A program made the position numbers and the translations under genes. A model generated the notes under the pieces. The model made no database searches, was not told the origin of the DNA, and saw only the letters and a list, made by a program, of their open reading frames with translations. DNA of 64,000 bases. Origin: Pseudopyrenochaeta lycopersici. Lineage: Eukaryota; Ascomycota; Dothideomycetes; Pleosporales; Pseudopyrenochaetaceae. The DNA is taken from NCBI GenBank assembly GCA_003313425.1, contig NHZP01000030.1, positions 248,001 through 312,000 on the forward strand. Direction: 5' to 3'. Positions within the stretch are counted from its first letter, which is position 1. Every line of letters starts with the position of its first letter. Of this stretch, positions 9,920 through 21,493 are shown piece after piece.

Positions 9920-11266
9920 ATGCCGATCTTCGCAACCTTTGTGATGGGCCCGAAGGAGACGTACTTCTTCAATACCCCTACACATTGGGCATGGTGAGTC
10001 GTTGCATTCCTTACACAAGTCAGCGGTGATCTACCGAATCCTGGGGTTGCGGGTAAGCGGCAGCTTGCCAAGACATGCACGACAGCACTGAGATTCCGTC
10101 TGAGATACGCTGGACCATGCTTGAACCTCCTGTGCGAGTCCAAGTGGAAATCGAGCTTGATTAACGTGTAGTAGGCACAATCTTCCTCCAGATATTGAAG
10201 CCCTGTTCACGAAAACACCCCCAATCAAGGATGTCATTGAACTCGCTATTAGTGACAAGGAGACCTACTTCGTCAGTTACCGAGACCACGATGGCCAGAT
10301 TCTGTGCAAACACTACAACTTGCCCAACCCCCTAACGGAATGGCTTTACGCTTCTCACCCCACTGTGGTCCGCGACCTCACTACCCTCAGCATTACTCTT
10401 GGTCCATACGAATCTTATTATGCATGGGACAAAACATCTGCATCTTGGAGTAACCTTCCACCGACCCTTGAGAAGGCAGTTTTGGGAAGAGTTGAAAATC
10501 AAGATGCATGGAAGACGACGTGGAAGACTAATGGCTCTTCAGCTCCTAGCTTCGTGAGCCTAGGCGCAGACGGTGCGTACTTTATGCGTACCGTTTCAGG
10601 AGGAGGATGTTGGGATCTCAAGTGCGGAAAGCAAGGTGATGGGAGAGAGGGAACAGAAGGAATACGAGGCAGCAACAAATTTCTGGAGGATTGCAGTGAC
10701 TTCAACGGAGTAGCGGTAAGCCTCCACCTCTTCCTTCTAACGAGCTTCGTCGAGCAATATTGATCAATTAACAGGGTGTCCATCTCTTTCCCTCTCATCC
10801 CAACGCCTACATCCTCATTCTCACATCTGGAAAAGCATTTTCGAATTTGCCAGAATTCACATGGGTCGACTACAACAAGATGGCGCCAGCACTTCCGACA
10901 TTCGTGCAGAGTATGCAACCTATTCCGCCGATGCCGCAACGGAAACCTGCAGTCCCTCAGCCTGTTCCTCAGCCTGTCCCCCAACCTGTCCCTCAAATGC
11001 AACCCCAGATGGCAATACGGCCGCCGCAAATAATGGGTATGCAGCAACCTATGATGCAGATGCAACAGCCCTACCAACAACCTTATGTTCAAGCACCGCA
11101 CAACTGCTGTCCTACAGGCATACCTGGTGCGCCGCATAATTGCTGCGCGCAAGTTCCTGCTCAGCCGAGGCCGTTCGGTATGCTGCCGGTGTTTGGTACG
11201 CCGTATGCTCCACAACCAATGGGGTACAACGGAGGAGTTCCTGGGGGAGGGTATGTGTATAGGTGA
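9920..11266 (+). CDS. Conserved-looking fungal protein of unknown function with Gln/Pro-rich tail
   Basis: Three exons: 9920-9993, 10175-10715 and 10775-11266, giving about 368 residues. The 181-nt first intron (9994-10174) is longer than most here but joins HWAW to HNLPPDIEALF in phase; the second (59 nt) ends in TTAACAG. I do not recognise the family. The N-terminal ~220 residues look globular (KETYFFNTP, VSYRDHDG, LGPYESYYAWD, WSNLPPTLE). The rest is low complexity: QPVP repeats, then Met/Gln-rich sequence. The motif PHNCC occurs twice, 12 residues apart, giving paired cysteines. There is no signal peptide or membrane segment. The first exon is the least certain part; the gene could begin elsewhere upstream. 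Confidence 0.65.
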
Positions 11267-13058
11267 AGATGACTGAAACTTTGGACACTCCGCAAGCATA
11301 ATATGACAGATGACACTTCCTCATAAGGGGACTTGGTTAATGGTACATCGCAGATGATGGCTGGAGGTGAACTAAGCCCGTCTGCTGATACTTGTTGGCG
11401 GCTCTTCTTCTTGGCGTTTGGGGTTCTTTTCAATACCACGTATAGATTGCTATGTAGCCTTATACCCAACATCAATGTATATTTTTTATTCTTCAAGAGA
11501 CTTTCTTGATCGGATAACGCGAACCTCTATTTTAAAGGAATAGTTGTGTAATCTCCGATGCACTCAAGTTCGACGCATCACTTTCGTCTTCATCAAGTTC
11601 ACTCCCGCATACTCTTGTGAGGTCAACTCGCCGGGGTAAGCAGCTTCTCGAGGAGAGCACTTGAGGACGAGGAATCAGTCACCATGTCACTTTGTTGTTA
11701 TTTATTCAAAGCGTCTGTAGGCACTCGTAAAATGTTTCTAATGGCGTGTATGCCAGTGAACCCAAAACTTGCACGCAAGGGAAATTGTACCAGTGTGTGC
11801 AGACTGGATGCGTATTCTTGGCTGATTAGGCTCCCCAGATGGACGCCTTAGGTCCAATAAGAGGACGAGAAATTTACTGCGTCGCGGGGGAATGAATCGC
11901 TCGTAAATTTTGAACTATGAGGATACTTATGGCCAGAATCCAAGCATTTCGCAGGTAAAGTCGCTCACATAGTTTCTCCTGCGGTGAGTTTTGCATATGT
12001 CTTTGATCTTAGCTGAGCGGCGGCCAGATGAGGACGGTCCTGATGATGCAAAACTTGCCCAGAAATGCTTCTAATTTTATACCAGCAGTCAACTAGCGTT
12101 GCTCAGGATGACGCATTCGCGTGCGGTAGTTTAGACGGGTGCACATAGTGTCGTCCGATATGAGACATTGCGGAACACTGTCCCGATCTCGGTTTGACGC
12201 CAATTTCATAAGAGGCAAATCGAGCATGGCGCTTTATTGGTATTTTCACCCTCGTGGGTGGTATCACATGCTAGAGGGATGCTTTTACTTCAAGGTCTCA
12301 GCCTTGCTAGTGGAACTCGTTAGACATAGCGTGAGAAGGCAAGTCAATAATAAAGCATGCAGGAGACATCATTATATCTCTAAGCGAAGTTGCTCAGCGC
12401 AAGTCTGTGTGAGGCAGGCTACTGAGCGGCTTATCTGGACCTCTCCGCCGGCTGGGCGTGCAGGATGAACATATACACGACGGAACGAATTCTACCCATA
12501 AATATATAAGGTTACGATGAGTGTTTCGGACGGATTTAGGTGACGTCGATCTCGCGGCGAGATTCTCCAAAGGGCGTGCCGTTTTCCGAAATCTGATAGG
12601 TGGATTATAAAATGATAGATGAACAAGGCGTTCTCGCGACGTTACGGCGCCGAGGGCATGTTCACTCTTGCTAGCTCCCGCTCCCCACGTTTTCTGTTGG
12701 TCTGTGCATAGCGGGCCTCTGACCGGAACTGAGTACACACAGCCACAAAAGTCTCATTGACACTATGTAATTTGGTGTATGCCGTCTTTCCGGGGCATGA
12801 TGGAGTGCGAGGATTGGTTCCTAGCACTCATGTGCCTGGGACCGGCTGATGACGGGATGCGGTAAGCTTCAGCTACCTTGATTCCCACGTTTGCGCATTC
12901 GCGCAGTGGGGGCCACTACTCATGACATTTATTCAGGCATCCATCGACGTGTTCACGATGTCCACGGCCAGCCCGCCGCCTCTACTTTTATCTGTAAATC
13001 TGTCATTCGAATTGCGATCAAGAGCCATCGCGCCGTCTAGTCTCAGCTCATTTGCGCA
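11267..13058. other. Gene-free stretch of ~1.8 kb
   Basis: No reading frame with recognisable protein features, no tRNA-like A/B boxes and no terminal repeats seen. The longest open frames, about 110 codons, lie on opposite strands in 12139-12738 and have chance-like composition. Confidence 0.55.
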
Positions 13059-14979
13059 ATGGAACTGATGTCTCCGAGCGAATTCAGGCAGACCAGCTTA
13101 CCTAAGCTGCGTACGTCGAAGGTGATATGTAGGAGAGATTCGCTGTCTTCTTCAAGGACTCGTGATTCGGGCTACAATAGCGATTTGGATGTATCTCTGT
13201 CGCCGCTGGATTTTGTAGTTCCTGATCAGGGTATAGCCCCACTTGCCCTCACCAAGTACAGTTGCTAACAGATCTCGAGATACTGAATTCGCCTCGTTGC
13301 CGCCCGTGCCGAACCTTCCAATAATTGCCGAATCGACCTTGTGGAAGGAGCACACAGATTCCGCATTATCATCTCACAAGTACAAGTTCACAAGCAACCC
13401 TATTCCTCCTGACTCCAGAACGGACCGAAGACACCGTTGGAACCTTTCTCCCAACATCAATGAATCAAGGAATGCCCTAAAGTGCCCGCCTCACATTGCT
13501 CCCAACAAAATCCTGGGATCACAGGACGACGATATAGAAAGGTGGATCAAAGACAACCTGCCATCTCGAAATCGACCTCAGGAAAGAGTGTTGTCTATTG
13601 TCTCGCTATCATCGACGAGTAGCTGCGATATGTATTCAAATACGGACATCAGCGATGATGAGCACGATCAAGCGACTGAAGCAATGCGAGCATTGCACCC
13701 AAGGTCCACTCTCAAGGTTGTCGAGCTCATCATGCGCAAAATCGAACTTAATCTACGCTATGCAGCTTACAAGCAATGCACTGGTGGGAAACATTCGAAC
13801 GCCAGAAGCTCAACCGGTGTAATTTGTTCACAGACTAGTCGAAAGGCATCGCAAAGTTCTGGTCAAAAGCGCAAGTCGCGACTTGAAGGAAGCCCACCAC
13901 CTGAGGACGACGACGAAGATAGTCCACATAAAAGACGCCGTGGATCAATGACAACTACGGATGGCTCTGAAACAGGGGCTAGGTTTGCTTGTCCTTTCTA
14001 CAAGCATGATCCAGATCGATACCGCAGTAAACGCACATGTCCTGGACCTGGCTGGCCAACCGTGCATAGGATGAAGGAGCATCTGTACCGTTCACATTCA
14101 CAGCCCATATTCTGCCCAATATGTTACTCAACGTTCAAGTCTGATAAGGAGCAACTGAATCATGTACGCTTGCAGGAGTGTCAGAGGTCTGCGCCCCAAC
14201 ATATTGAGGGCATCGATCGAGAAACCGTTTATCTCCTGCGCAGGCGTACAACTGCTTTGAGGTTAGAAGAAGACAAGTGGAGAGACGTCTACCATGTCTT
14301 ATTCCCGGACGTTTCCATTGCAGATATTCCATCTCCATGTACGTGTTCTTAACCTGGATGACTTGCTAAATGAGGGTACTAACAACGTTCAGTCTATGAT
14401 TGTGACTCGCCGAGTGAAACATCGCGGCGCTTTCGTCGAGAGCTCCTTCGTCGAGTCCAAGAAGAGCTTCTCCGAACTGCTGAAAGTTTGCCAGGCCCTA
14501 TCGAGCCGCAACTCTTCAGACAGGTGGCGGCTATCATCCGCAGATGCGAGAACGAGCTCTTGCACCCTAGAGAACTTTCTGTCGCAAGTGTATTGCCCTT
14601 GGACCGACGCACCAGTAGCAGCTCTACGGCAAGTATAGGGTCTTTGGCACCATCACCCCAACATGTCATGCCTATACCTTCGCCTGTAAGAAATCAATCT
14701 CGCAGACCATCAGCCTTGTTTCCTACATCATCGTTGGAGCCTGCAAGTGTTCAAATCGACTCCTACCCTGCCGAAGCAACATCTGGAACACATCAGATGC
14801 ATGGTGGCTACATACCAGAGCCTGCAGTTGAATTTGCACCCATCATCTGGGACTATCAAACCTACAGTGCTTTTGGGGATGGCCTTGACTGGGATGCCCT
14901 CGTTTCAATGGGCCCTGATGTACACATGGGGCCTAATGAGCCTTTCGTAGCATTGAATGAACCCATGCACATACGGTGA
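13059..14979 (+). CDS. Fungal zinc-finger protein, possible transcription regulator
   Basis: Three exons, 13059-13230, 13280-14338 and 14393-14979 (introns 49 and 54 nt, with branches GCTAAC and ACTAAC), giving about 605 residues. The first join uses acceptor CTCGAG, which alone keeps the frame. Around residues 297-350 is a pattern seen in many filamentous-fungal proteins: FACPFYKHDP, CPGPGW, VHRMKEHLYRSH, then CPICYSTF with later His and Cys. This is an atypical C2H2-like pair. The N-terminal part is Ser/Asp-rich with a DSGYNSDLD stretch; a basic segment (SPHKRRRGS) preceding the fingers could be a nuclear signal. The C-terminal third is Ser/Pro-rich. DNA binding is inferred from the finger; targets are unknown. 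Confidence 0.75.
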
Positions 14980-15482
14980 GCATGGTATTGTGCCATCTCA
15001 CCTGGCTTTACTGATGAGGTTTCCGTTTGGAGGTAATATATGTTGAGAGATGTCATGGGTTGAGCAAGACTATCGACTGGATTTGATGCTCTAGTACAAA
15101 CTTGTAGATTCCTTTGACTTGTCTCACATGTTTCTGGAGACTCATCTTCTAAGTTATATTTTCTTTGCCATTCTTAATTGTATGGTGAATACTACGATAT
15201 GCGCAGTAGTCGACTGAATGCCTTCCATTAGATATTGCATGGCCCTTTTCTTGAAGACCTCATATTTTTCTAATGCACGAGCGACATAAGAGAGGCTCTT
15301 TAGCAAGAATGGTAAAATCACAGCAATCCGCCTTACTACTATTGAGATATATTAGTTTTAGGAACTGCAACAATGGTTGAAGTAAGGTCAAGGGTCAAGA
15401 TCCATGTGCGTCATAGCGTTACGCGAGTCAGGTACGGCGCTTCCACTTCCAAACAGCCTCAGTTTCCTGCCTTTCAGTCGCA
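14980..15482. other. Intergenic, AT-rich, no gene seen
   Basis: 3' end of the zinc-finger gene and promoter of the next gene. Nothing recognised. Confidence 0.6.
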
Positions 15483-16532
15483 ATGCCACCTACAACACGC
15501 ATACCGACTCTCGAATTTCGATCTCTTCTACTACCGCCAATTCGAGTCTCTCTATACGCTGTACAGTCGTTATATCGTCCACAATGCGCCCTCGCCGTTC
15601 CAGTTCCACCGCCGCAATGTCTCGCGCGCCGCTCCTTGCATCTCTACAAAACGGCTAAGGCTAAGACGGTGCAGGGCATGCACAAAATATTGAACTTTAG
15701 TCCTTATGAGATAGCAAAGCCGTGCACATCGAAACATAGAGTCAACCTAGTTGAAAGTGACAATGACCCTAGGATAGTGGAAATGGACATATCGCTGCAA
15801 GAGCTGCACGATAATCACATCAGACCTGGACACATGCTATATCTTACGCAGGTCGTCGGAAAGAATACAGCAAACAACTGGGAAAAGCTGAAGAGCGAGA
15901 ATATACCATGCGAGGCCAGGAACTACGCTGTTGTGAAATCACATACGAGCTTCGTAAAAGTCACGCATGGGCAGAAGGGGGCACAGCTTGGTGGGCTGAA
16001 GGTGATCATTTTCAATCTGGCGAGTCCAGTCGAATATGTGAAGCTCTCACTCGATCGCGCGTACCAGTTCGTCGCGAATGGCTCGCCCGTGGAGATTCGC
16101 ACTCGGCTAAAAGGTGAGAAGCAAAGCAAGGAGGAGAGATTGAAGCCTGGAGATCCCGATGCCTGGCCATGGGTGCACGAACATTTTCCACACCTGCGGC
16201 CAGACTTCATATTGAATGCGATGCCTGAAGGATCGATCTACCTGGTCAGACCCATGAGTGACGGACGTATGGTGCAGTTTGTCATCTCCAAACCAGCCAA
16301 ACAGATGCCTAAATTGCATCTGACGACACGACTGCTGCGCGTGAAGGAGTCAGTGAAGCAGTCGATTGAGCTAGGAAAGCAGGAGCAGCTACCAGCTGCG
16401 ATGAGGAAAAGCTTGAGGGCAGCTGGACATGAGCATGCTGAGAGGACAGGCAATGGAGAAGTTAGTCGAGCACGCAGAATGACTGGTGGGAGTAGCCAAG
16501 ATGGAGCCAAGCTTGAGCGACGCGATACATAG
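15483..16532 (+). CDS. Probable mitochondrial protein, possibly IF3-like
   Basis: Single exon of 349 residues. The first ~60 residues are rich in Arg, Leu, Ser and Pro with a single acidic residue (LARRSLHLYKTAKAK at the end), as in a mitochondrial presequence. The next part (about 60-170) reads SPYEIAKPC, MDISLQELHDNHIRPGHMLYL. A later segment, YVKLSLDRAYQFVANGSPVEIRTRLKG, has the spacing of an initiation-factor-3 C-domain (helix, short loop, V-x-I-x-x-R), so a mitochondrial translation initiation factor relative is possible but weakly supported. The last ~60 residues are basic and disordered. No intron is needed. Confidence 0.7.
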   Translation: MPPTTRIPTLEFRSLLLPPIRVSLYAVQSLYRPQCALAVPVPPPQCLARRSLHLYKTAKAKTVQGMHKILNFSPYEIAKPCTSKHRVNLVESDNDPRIVEMDISLQELHDNHIRPGHMLYLTQVVGKNTANNWEKLKSENIPCEARNYAVVKSHTSFVKVTHGQKGAQLGGLKVIIFNLASPVEYVKLSLDRAYQFVANGSPVEIRTRLKGEKQSKEERLKPGDPDAWPWVHEHFPHLRPDFILNAMPEGSIYLVRPMSDGRMVQFVISKPAKQMPKLHLTTRLLRVKESVKQSIELGKQEQLPAAMRKSLRAAGHEHAERTGNGEVSRARRMTGGSSQDGAKLERRDT

Positions 16533-16977
16533 ATGCACACAATGACGTGTACTACATGTAAATTAAACGAGCGCATACACTGAGCGCATCCAACAGTCGC
16601 AAACAACACCCGAGGCGGCTGTTCATCTGGATGTTTCGTCAGCGGGTGACGACGGGTCGATGTTCGTCATTGTGCTTGGCTAGTGTGCGTTGGGTAGTGA
16701 CCACATTTCTGGGTCGGACATAGCCAGGGCCGAACTTCTTACCTAGAGCCAACTCAGTGTCCGCTGTTGTCCGGCGAACGTATCGTCGTACTCGTCGTAT
16801 ACCCGCGCAATTTGCATGTGATGCAGCGATCCTAGCTTGCCCGTCACTCTCCCACTCCAATTATCCTAATCGCCTTCCCCGCTGCCTCGCGAATGCCCAA
16901 GACGCCGCTGCTGCCTCCGCCCATCACCGCGAGCTGACGCCCCCTCGCCCACGCGACGCCGCCCTGCCTGAGCTTCA
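16533..16977. promoter_or_regulatory. Intergenic region upstream of EFR3
   Basis: Between two plus-strand genes: 3' untranslated sequence of the first, then a C-rich leader before EFR3. Nothing specific recognised. Confidence 0.5.
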
Positions 16978-19900
16978 ATGAACGCAGCGCGGCAGGCGTG
17001 TCGCCCGAAACACCAGGTCCTGGTCCTCAAGTGCTATCCCAAGTTCCAGAAGAACAATGCGGAGGTCAAGGCGAATTCGAGCGAGTTGAGCTACCTGCTG
17101 TACTATGCGAGCACGCGGCGCAGCAAATTGCAAAAAGTCGGCGACTTCCTGGACAAGAGGGCCACCAAGGATGTGTGGAAGGGCAGCACGGGGAGCGTCC
17201 AGGTCACGCTGCAGATTGTCAGGGCGCTCATTGAAAAATGCCCTCGCGATCTCCCTCTCTATGCCGGCGCGGTGCTGCGCATCCTGAAGACGATCCTCAA
17301 TTCAAACGATGTCACCATGGTCGAAGAATCCGTGCCAACCTTCGAGTCTCTATGCGCGCACCAAGACCCCGCCACCCTTGCAGCCGACCAGGACTACATA
17401 AAGCAGTACGAAGAGATTGTGCAATCCTACGCCCAGTTTGCCTCGAAGACGGCAGTCAAGACTGGTAAGACCCCTGTAAGCTGGCCCGTCGCAATCAGAT
17501 ACCGCAAGGCGGGTTTGCAAGCGCTGAAGGCAGTCGCATCTTCGGAATCTCTCGGCTCGGAGACTGGTCGCCAATTGGCCGTCATAATACCTGTTATACT
17601 GCTCAACATGCACTCTGAAAGCGGCGCTTATCTCAAGCGGCTGGATGCACGGGAGGCCGAGAAGGATGAGCATGACAAGGAGCTCGCACTGAGGCGACGA
17701 CAGAGTGTCTCCACCGCGAAGACCGACGAAGATGACGGCGGCGATCCAATTGCAGCGTCAGGGACCACCGAGGATGCGGACAAGCTTGCAGAAGAGGAGG
17801 TTGGCATACTTGCGCTCCAGGCGCTGAGGAACATTTTCCAGGGTGTCAACCGAGGACAGCTTCGGCTTGCGACATCTGCCGTGCTCAAGTTCATTGAAAC
17901 GCATGCGGCAGCCCCAGAGCAATCTGAGGGAGGCGAAGTTGGAAATTGGGCCACAACCCTGATGGCTATGGTATGCGCGTGGGCGCCAGTGCAGGATCGG
18001 TACGCGATTCTCGTTAGCGCAGTCGAAGCTCTTGTGCGCAGTCCTATTGTGGAAGACGACCTTGAAAGGCAGCTCCTATTAGCAACGGTGATTGACAACC
18101 TCCTCGCCTCGCCTATTAATTTTATTGGATTGAGTGTCATGGATGTTCTGGTCGGGCTCATCTCTCATACATTATTACTCCTACAGCTCGGTGGGCCTGG
18201 TTCAAGCATTGCACCGCACAAACAACAGTCGACTTCGGTGTTTTCGGAGAAGGAGGCCAGCACGCATACATCGTCGAGCAATCTGGCCGGCGTCGTCATG
18301 GAGGTTGTCAAAGAACCTTCAAACGCGAGAGTGCGATTACTTGATACCGTCCAAAAGTGCATGGCAGATTTGGCGACGCATGTGTATTACACTGATCAGA
18401 TATCCGATATGGTGGAAGCAATTCTGAGCCGATTGAAACCTTCACGACTGTCGAGTATCTCATCCACCGCAGAAGCGATTGAGAACCCGACAGGCACGAT
18501 AGATGTGGTCGCAGACTCGATCAGTATGCAAGAGAAGACGTATGTGGACCGTTTTTTCTCTTTCGAGACGGCGCGCATTACCGCTCTAGAATCCGTCAAG
18601 GCGATTATCAAAACTGCCAACACGCGGCGGCCAGACGGATCATCAGCATCAGTATCGCGAGGCAAAGTGGGTGTAAGCGTATGGGAGGGTACACAATGGC
18701 TTCTACGCGACCCAAGCGGACGAGTCCGGAAAGCGTATGTTGACGCCCTAATCACTTGGCTTAATTCGGAAAAAAAGAAGTACGATTTGAAGATTGTGGA
18801 GAATTACAAAAAGAAGGAGAAGGAGCACGATAAGGGTGCAGTGGCACGACGCGCAGTGTCGAGCGCATCGCAAAGGGAGAAGTCGCCAAAGTCGGGCAAA
18901 AACACCTTCTTGCCTCTTCTCCACCTAGCCATCTACGAGAATGCGCTTTACTATGTCGACTCCGAGGCCGACTATTTACTACTTCACCTACTCCTCACCA
19001 CCCTAGTGAACAGGCTAGGCGTGAACGCTGTACGAAGTGGGCTACCAATGATTATGCGGCTACAAGAGGACATCGCAACCATAGATGAACCGGGATCGAA
19101 AGTAAGGATAGGCAGTTTGGTCCATGGCTATCTTTGGGCTCTCAGCATGGCTTTGGACTTTGAGGTGTCGTCTGTGGGTCGTTCGCTCCACAATGAGATC
19201 ACCAGACGCAACAACAAGGGACTGTGGGTGAAGAGCATCCGTGTCCCGCCTATGCCTATCGAGCGTATTGACACACCCCACCCGGCGCCCGTCTCCCTAC
19301 CTACCGATACGGTCCAGTCCGAAGCTCTCAAGCCTTTTGATGATCGGGAAGCGCTCGTCGACAAGATCTCGGAAGGATATACACTGTCACTGTCCTCTCC
19401 ACCTTCGTCGCCTCCTAGCTCACCAGGGCGCTCTATGTCCATATCTAGCTCGGTGCCTATTCTTCATCAACCTAAGACTATCAAAGCTGCACCTCAGCTG
19501 CCCTACAAAGTCAGAGATGATCTTCTTGCAGACTGGACGCGAGATCTGTGCATCGCAGCACATACCAAAAACTCATCGGCTGCTTCGATGACAGGCTCCC
19601 GGTCAGGTACAAATTATACCGGAACGCAAAAGAACAATTATCTCGGAGTCAATATTCCAAACGGCAATTTAGATAGTGCCAGCAACTCGCCCGTCCCAAG
19701 CCCAAGGCGCGCTCATAGTCGGCCACCGTCTGCAGCTTATGGACTTGTTGGCCGCTTAGCATCTCCAAATCGCAATCGCAGTCCAAGCGGGACACCAGGT
19801 AGCACCTCATCTCACCGCTCAACTGTGCGCGTCGATGATCTCAGGCGTGCGCTTTCGACATCGGCTGGCGGTGCACCTAGGACCAGTTACTCCGTTCATG

Positions 19901-20481
19901 CACCATCGCAAAGATACCGTAAATTTTCCGACGGTCGTAACTCTTCGGCCTCGGACTCCCTGGTCAGCGTACACTCTCTTTCAGATGCGTCTTTTGTCAC
20001 AGCGGACCGCACCCTTAACCCTGGCACGTCACAACAACTGCAAGCTCCAGAGTCGCCAACTACGCCTGCAGCTACCCTGACCCCCCGGCCTCAAACTGCA
20101 AGCTCGGGATATATGAGCAGTGGGCCGAGTTCGCATTCGGCAAATCACGCACAAAGTGCAAGGGAGAGTGCGTATGCGACGGAAAGTGTGCCACCTGTTC
20201 CCCCCATCCCAGAGAATCTTCGCAATTCGCCCACGGAACAAAGTGATGCGAAGGACTTCGCGAGACCAAAGACCGCGCCGAACGGAAGCGCGATGAAGAA
20301 GAGCAGAAGCGTGAAGAGCGGTGTCAGTCGAGGGAGGAGCGGCGAGAGGAGACACAGGGGCAGTGAGGTTCAGGGAAAGAAGCCAGATTTCTCAGGGTTC
20401 TTGGATAGTATTGGCGTCGACGATGACGAGGCGGGAGGTGAGATTGAAGTAGGCCATGGTGTTGGCAAAGCGCCTTACTGA
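16978..20481 (+). CDS. EFR3: EFR3 plasma-membrane anchor of the PI4-kinase complex
   Basis: Single exon of 1167 residues. The N-terminus (CRPKHQVLVLKCYPK, SSELSYLLYYASTRRSKL, VGDFL) is diagnostic of the EFR3 family. The family forms a long helical-repeat rod that, with Ypp1/TTC7, recruits the PI 4-kinase Stt4 to plasma-membrane patches and so sets PI4P levels. Cys 8 and basic residues near the start fit membrane attachment, by acylation or a basic patch. Helical-repeat sequence runs to about residue 780. The remaining ~390 residues are Ser/Pro/Thr-rich and probably disordered and phosphorylated. Length is usual for filamentous-fungal EFR3. The start at 16978 is the first ATG before the conserved block. 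Confidence 0.93.
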   Translation: MNAARQACRPKHQVLVLKCYPKFQKNNAEVKANSSELSYLLYYASTRRSKLQKVGDFLDKRATKDVWKGSTGSVQVTLQIVRALIEKCPRDLPLYAGAVLRILKTILNSNDVTMVEESVPTFESLCAHQDPATLAADQDYIKQYEEIVQSYAQFASKTAVKTGKTPVSWPVAIRYRKAGLQALKAVASSESLGSETGRQLAVIIPVILLNMHSESGAYLKRLDAREAEKDEHDKELALRRRQSVSTAKTDEDDGGDPIAASGTTEDADKLAEEEVGILALQALRNIFQGVNRGQLRLATSAVLKFIETHAAAPEQSEGGEVGNWATTLMAMVCAWAPVQDRYAILVSAVEALVRSPIVEDDLERQLLLATVIDNLLASPINFIGLSVMDVLVGLISHTLLLLQLGGPGSSIAPHKQQSTSVFSEKEASTHTSSSNLAGVVMEVVKEPSNARVRLLDTVQKCMADLATHVYYTDQISDMVEAILSRLKPSRLSSISSTAEAIENPTGTIDVVADSISMQEKTYVDRFFSFETARITALESVKAIIKTANTRRPDGSSASVSRGKVGVSVWEGTQWLLRDPSGRVRKAYVDALITWLNSEKKKYDLKIVENYKKKEKEHDKGAVARRAVSSASQREKSPKSGKNTFLPLLHLAIYENALYYVDSEADYLLLHLLLTTLVNRLGVNAVRSGLPMIMRLQEDIATIDEPGSKVRIGSLVHGYLWALSMALDFEVSSVGRSLHNEITRRNNKGLWVKSIRVPPMPIERIDTPHPAPVSLPTDTVQSEALKPFDDREALVDKISEGYTLSLSSPPSSPPSSPGRSMSISSSVPILHQPKTIKAAPQLPYKVRDDLLADWTRDLCIAAHTKNSSAASMTGSRSGTNYTGTQKNNYLGVNIPNGNLDSASNSPVPSPRRAHSRPPSAAYGLVGRLASPNRNRSPSGTPGSTSSHRSTVRVDDLRRALSTSAGGAPRTSYSVHAPSQRYRKFSDGRNSSASDSLVSVHSLSDASFVTADRTLNPGTSQQLQAPESPTTPAATLTPRPQTASSGYMSSGPSSHSANHAQSARESAYATESVPPVPPIPENLRNSPTEQSDAKDFARPKTAPNGSAMKKSRSVKSGVSRGRSGERRHRGSEVQGKKPDFSGFLDSIGVDDDEAGGEIEVGHGVGKAPY

Positions 20482-21493
20482 GTCTTTGGTTGGGAAGATG
20501 TCATATCCTTTCTTCAAGCAAAATGTGGATTTTCGGCCCACAACCACTGTTTATATTCTTCTGCCATGGATCTTTATTCCAGCGCTTTTTTCCTAGCCAG
20601 ATCTTTCGTCACGGGTTTTAAAAGCCTTCTTGCTTAGTTGGTTTGGTCCCTTTGCAGAACGTCTTTGCTAGATATATTTAATCCTCGACTCTATTCATCA
20701 TGCGTGTGCACTTATCATGATACTGGTTGTCGTGGCCTCGAACTGGTGGGTGTACGTACTGCGCTTGGACATGGACTGAATACAGGGTAGTGGACACGGT
20801 AATGAACAGGGTACTGGATGAAGCAGTGGAGCAAAGCAGGGTGAAATAATCGAAGCAAGGAAGTGAAATCATAACTCTCTCGAGGAATAGCTGCTGACGT
20901 TTCATATAATATAGGGGACAATTGGTTTTTCTAGAGTCTCACTTTACAAACGTACAAACCAGGAAATACTTTCAGCGCCACCTTGTAAAGCCGCTGTGCC
21001 ACAAACCCTTGGAAATCTCAAACATACCTAAATGAAGCAATGACGCTCAGCAAAATACCTCCGAGGACCAGCTGCTTACGACCCACACTCTTAGCGGGGT
21101 AGTTGCTCTTCTCGTGTCAATTTTATACATGTACCAGTTAGGAATACTTTTGGCGCCCCCTACTGACGCCACTGTAGCACGAACTCATCCAATCTCAGCC
21201 TTACCCGATTGAGCAGCCAATAGACGAATCCAACGCAAACAGCCTGTTCTCTCATGCTTCCTCGGCGAACTTGGTTCGGATGTGCTCTTCACCGATGTGA
21301 AGCACGCTGTGCTCGTGGCTCCTGCAGCCGCTCCGTGATTGCATTATTCGAGGATGTGTTGAGGTGGAGGCGTCCGGTTGACCGAACATCTCCATTACTC
21401 TGTGAAGCGTCATGAGGTCTCAGCCGTGTTGACATTCTTGGTATTTATTGTTCTCCTCGCCAGTCTGTTTGCTGCAGCTTTGTAGGAATAACC
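20482..21493. other. EFR3-GMC intergenic region, contains a tandem duplication
   Basis: No gene seen. Holds the EFR3 3' region, the ~180-bp duplication listed separately, and the upstream region of the GMC oxidoreductase gene. Confidence 0.6.
20880..21240. repeat. Diverged tandem duplication, unit ~180 bp
   Basis: Copy 1 (about 20880-21058) and copy 2 (about 21061-21240) align in order: GAGGAATAGCTGCTGACG / GAGGACCAGCTGCTTACG; GTACAAACCAGGAAATACTT / GTACCAGTTAGGAATACTTT; GCGCCACCTTG / GCGCCCCCTAC; AATCTCAAACATACC / AATCTCAGCCTTACC. The period is 179-181 bp. Substitutions go both ways rather than only C-to-T. The pair sits 250-600 bp upstream of the GMC gene. Confidence 0.7.

Noticed and set aside
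10499..11299. 266-codon minus-strand frame
   Set aside because: Antisense to the Gln/Pro-rich gene at 9920-11266; His/Arg/Leu-rich composition is the expected mirror.
20880..21240. RIP (repeat-induced point mutation) on the tandem duplication
   Set aside because: Copy differences include changes in both directions and transversions rather than a one-way C:G to T:A bias.
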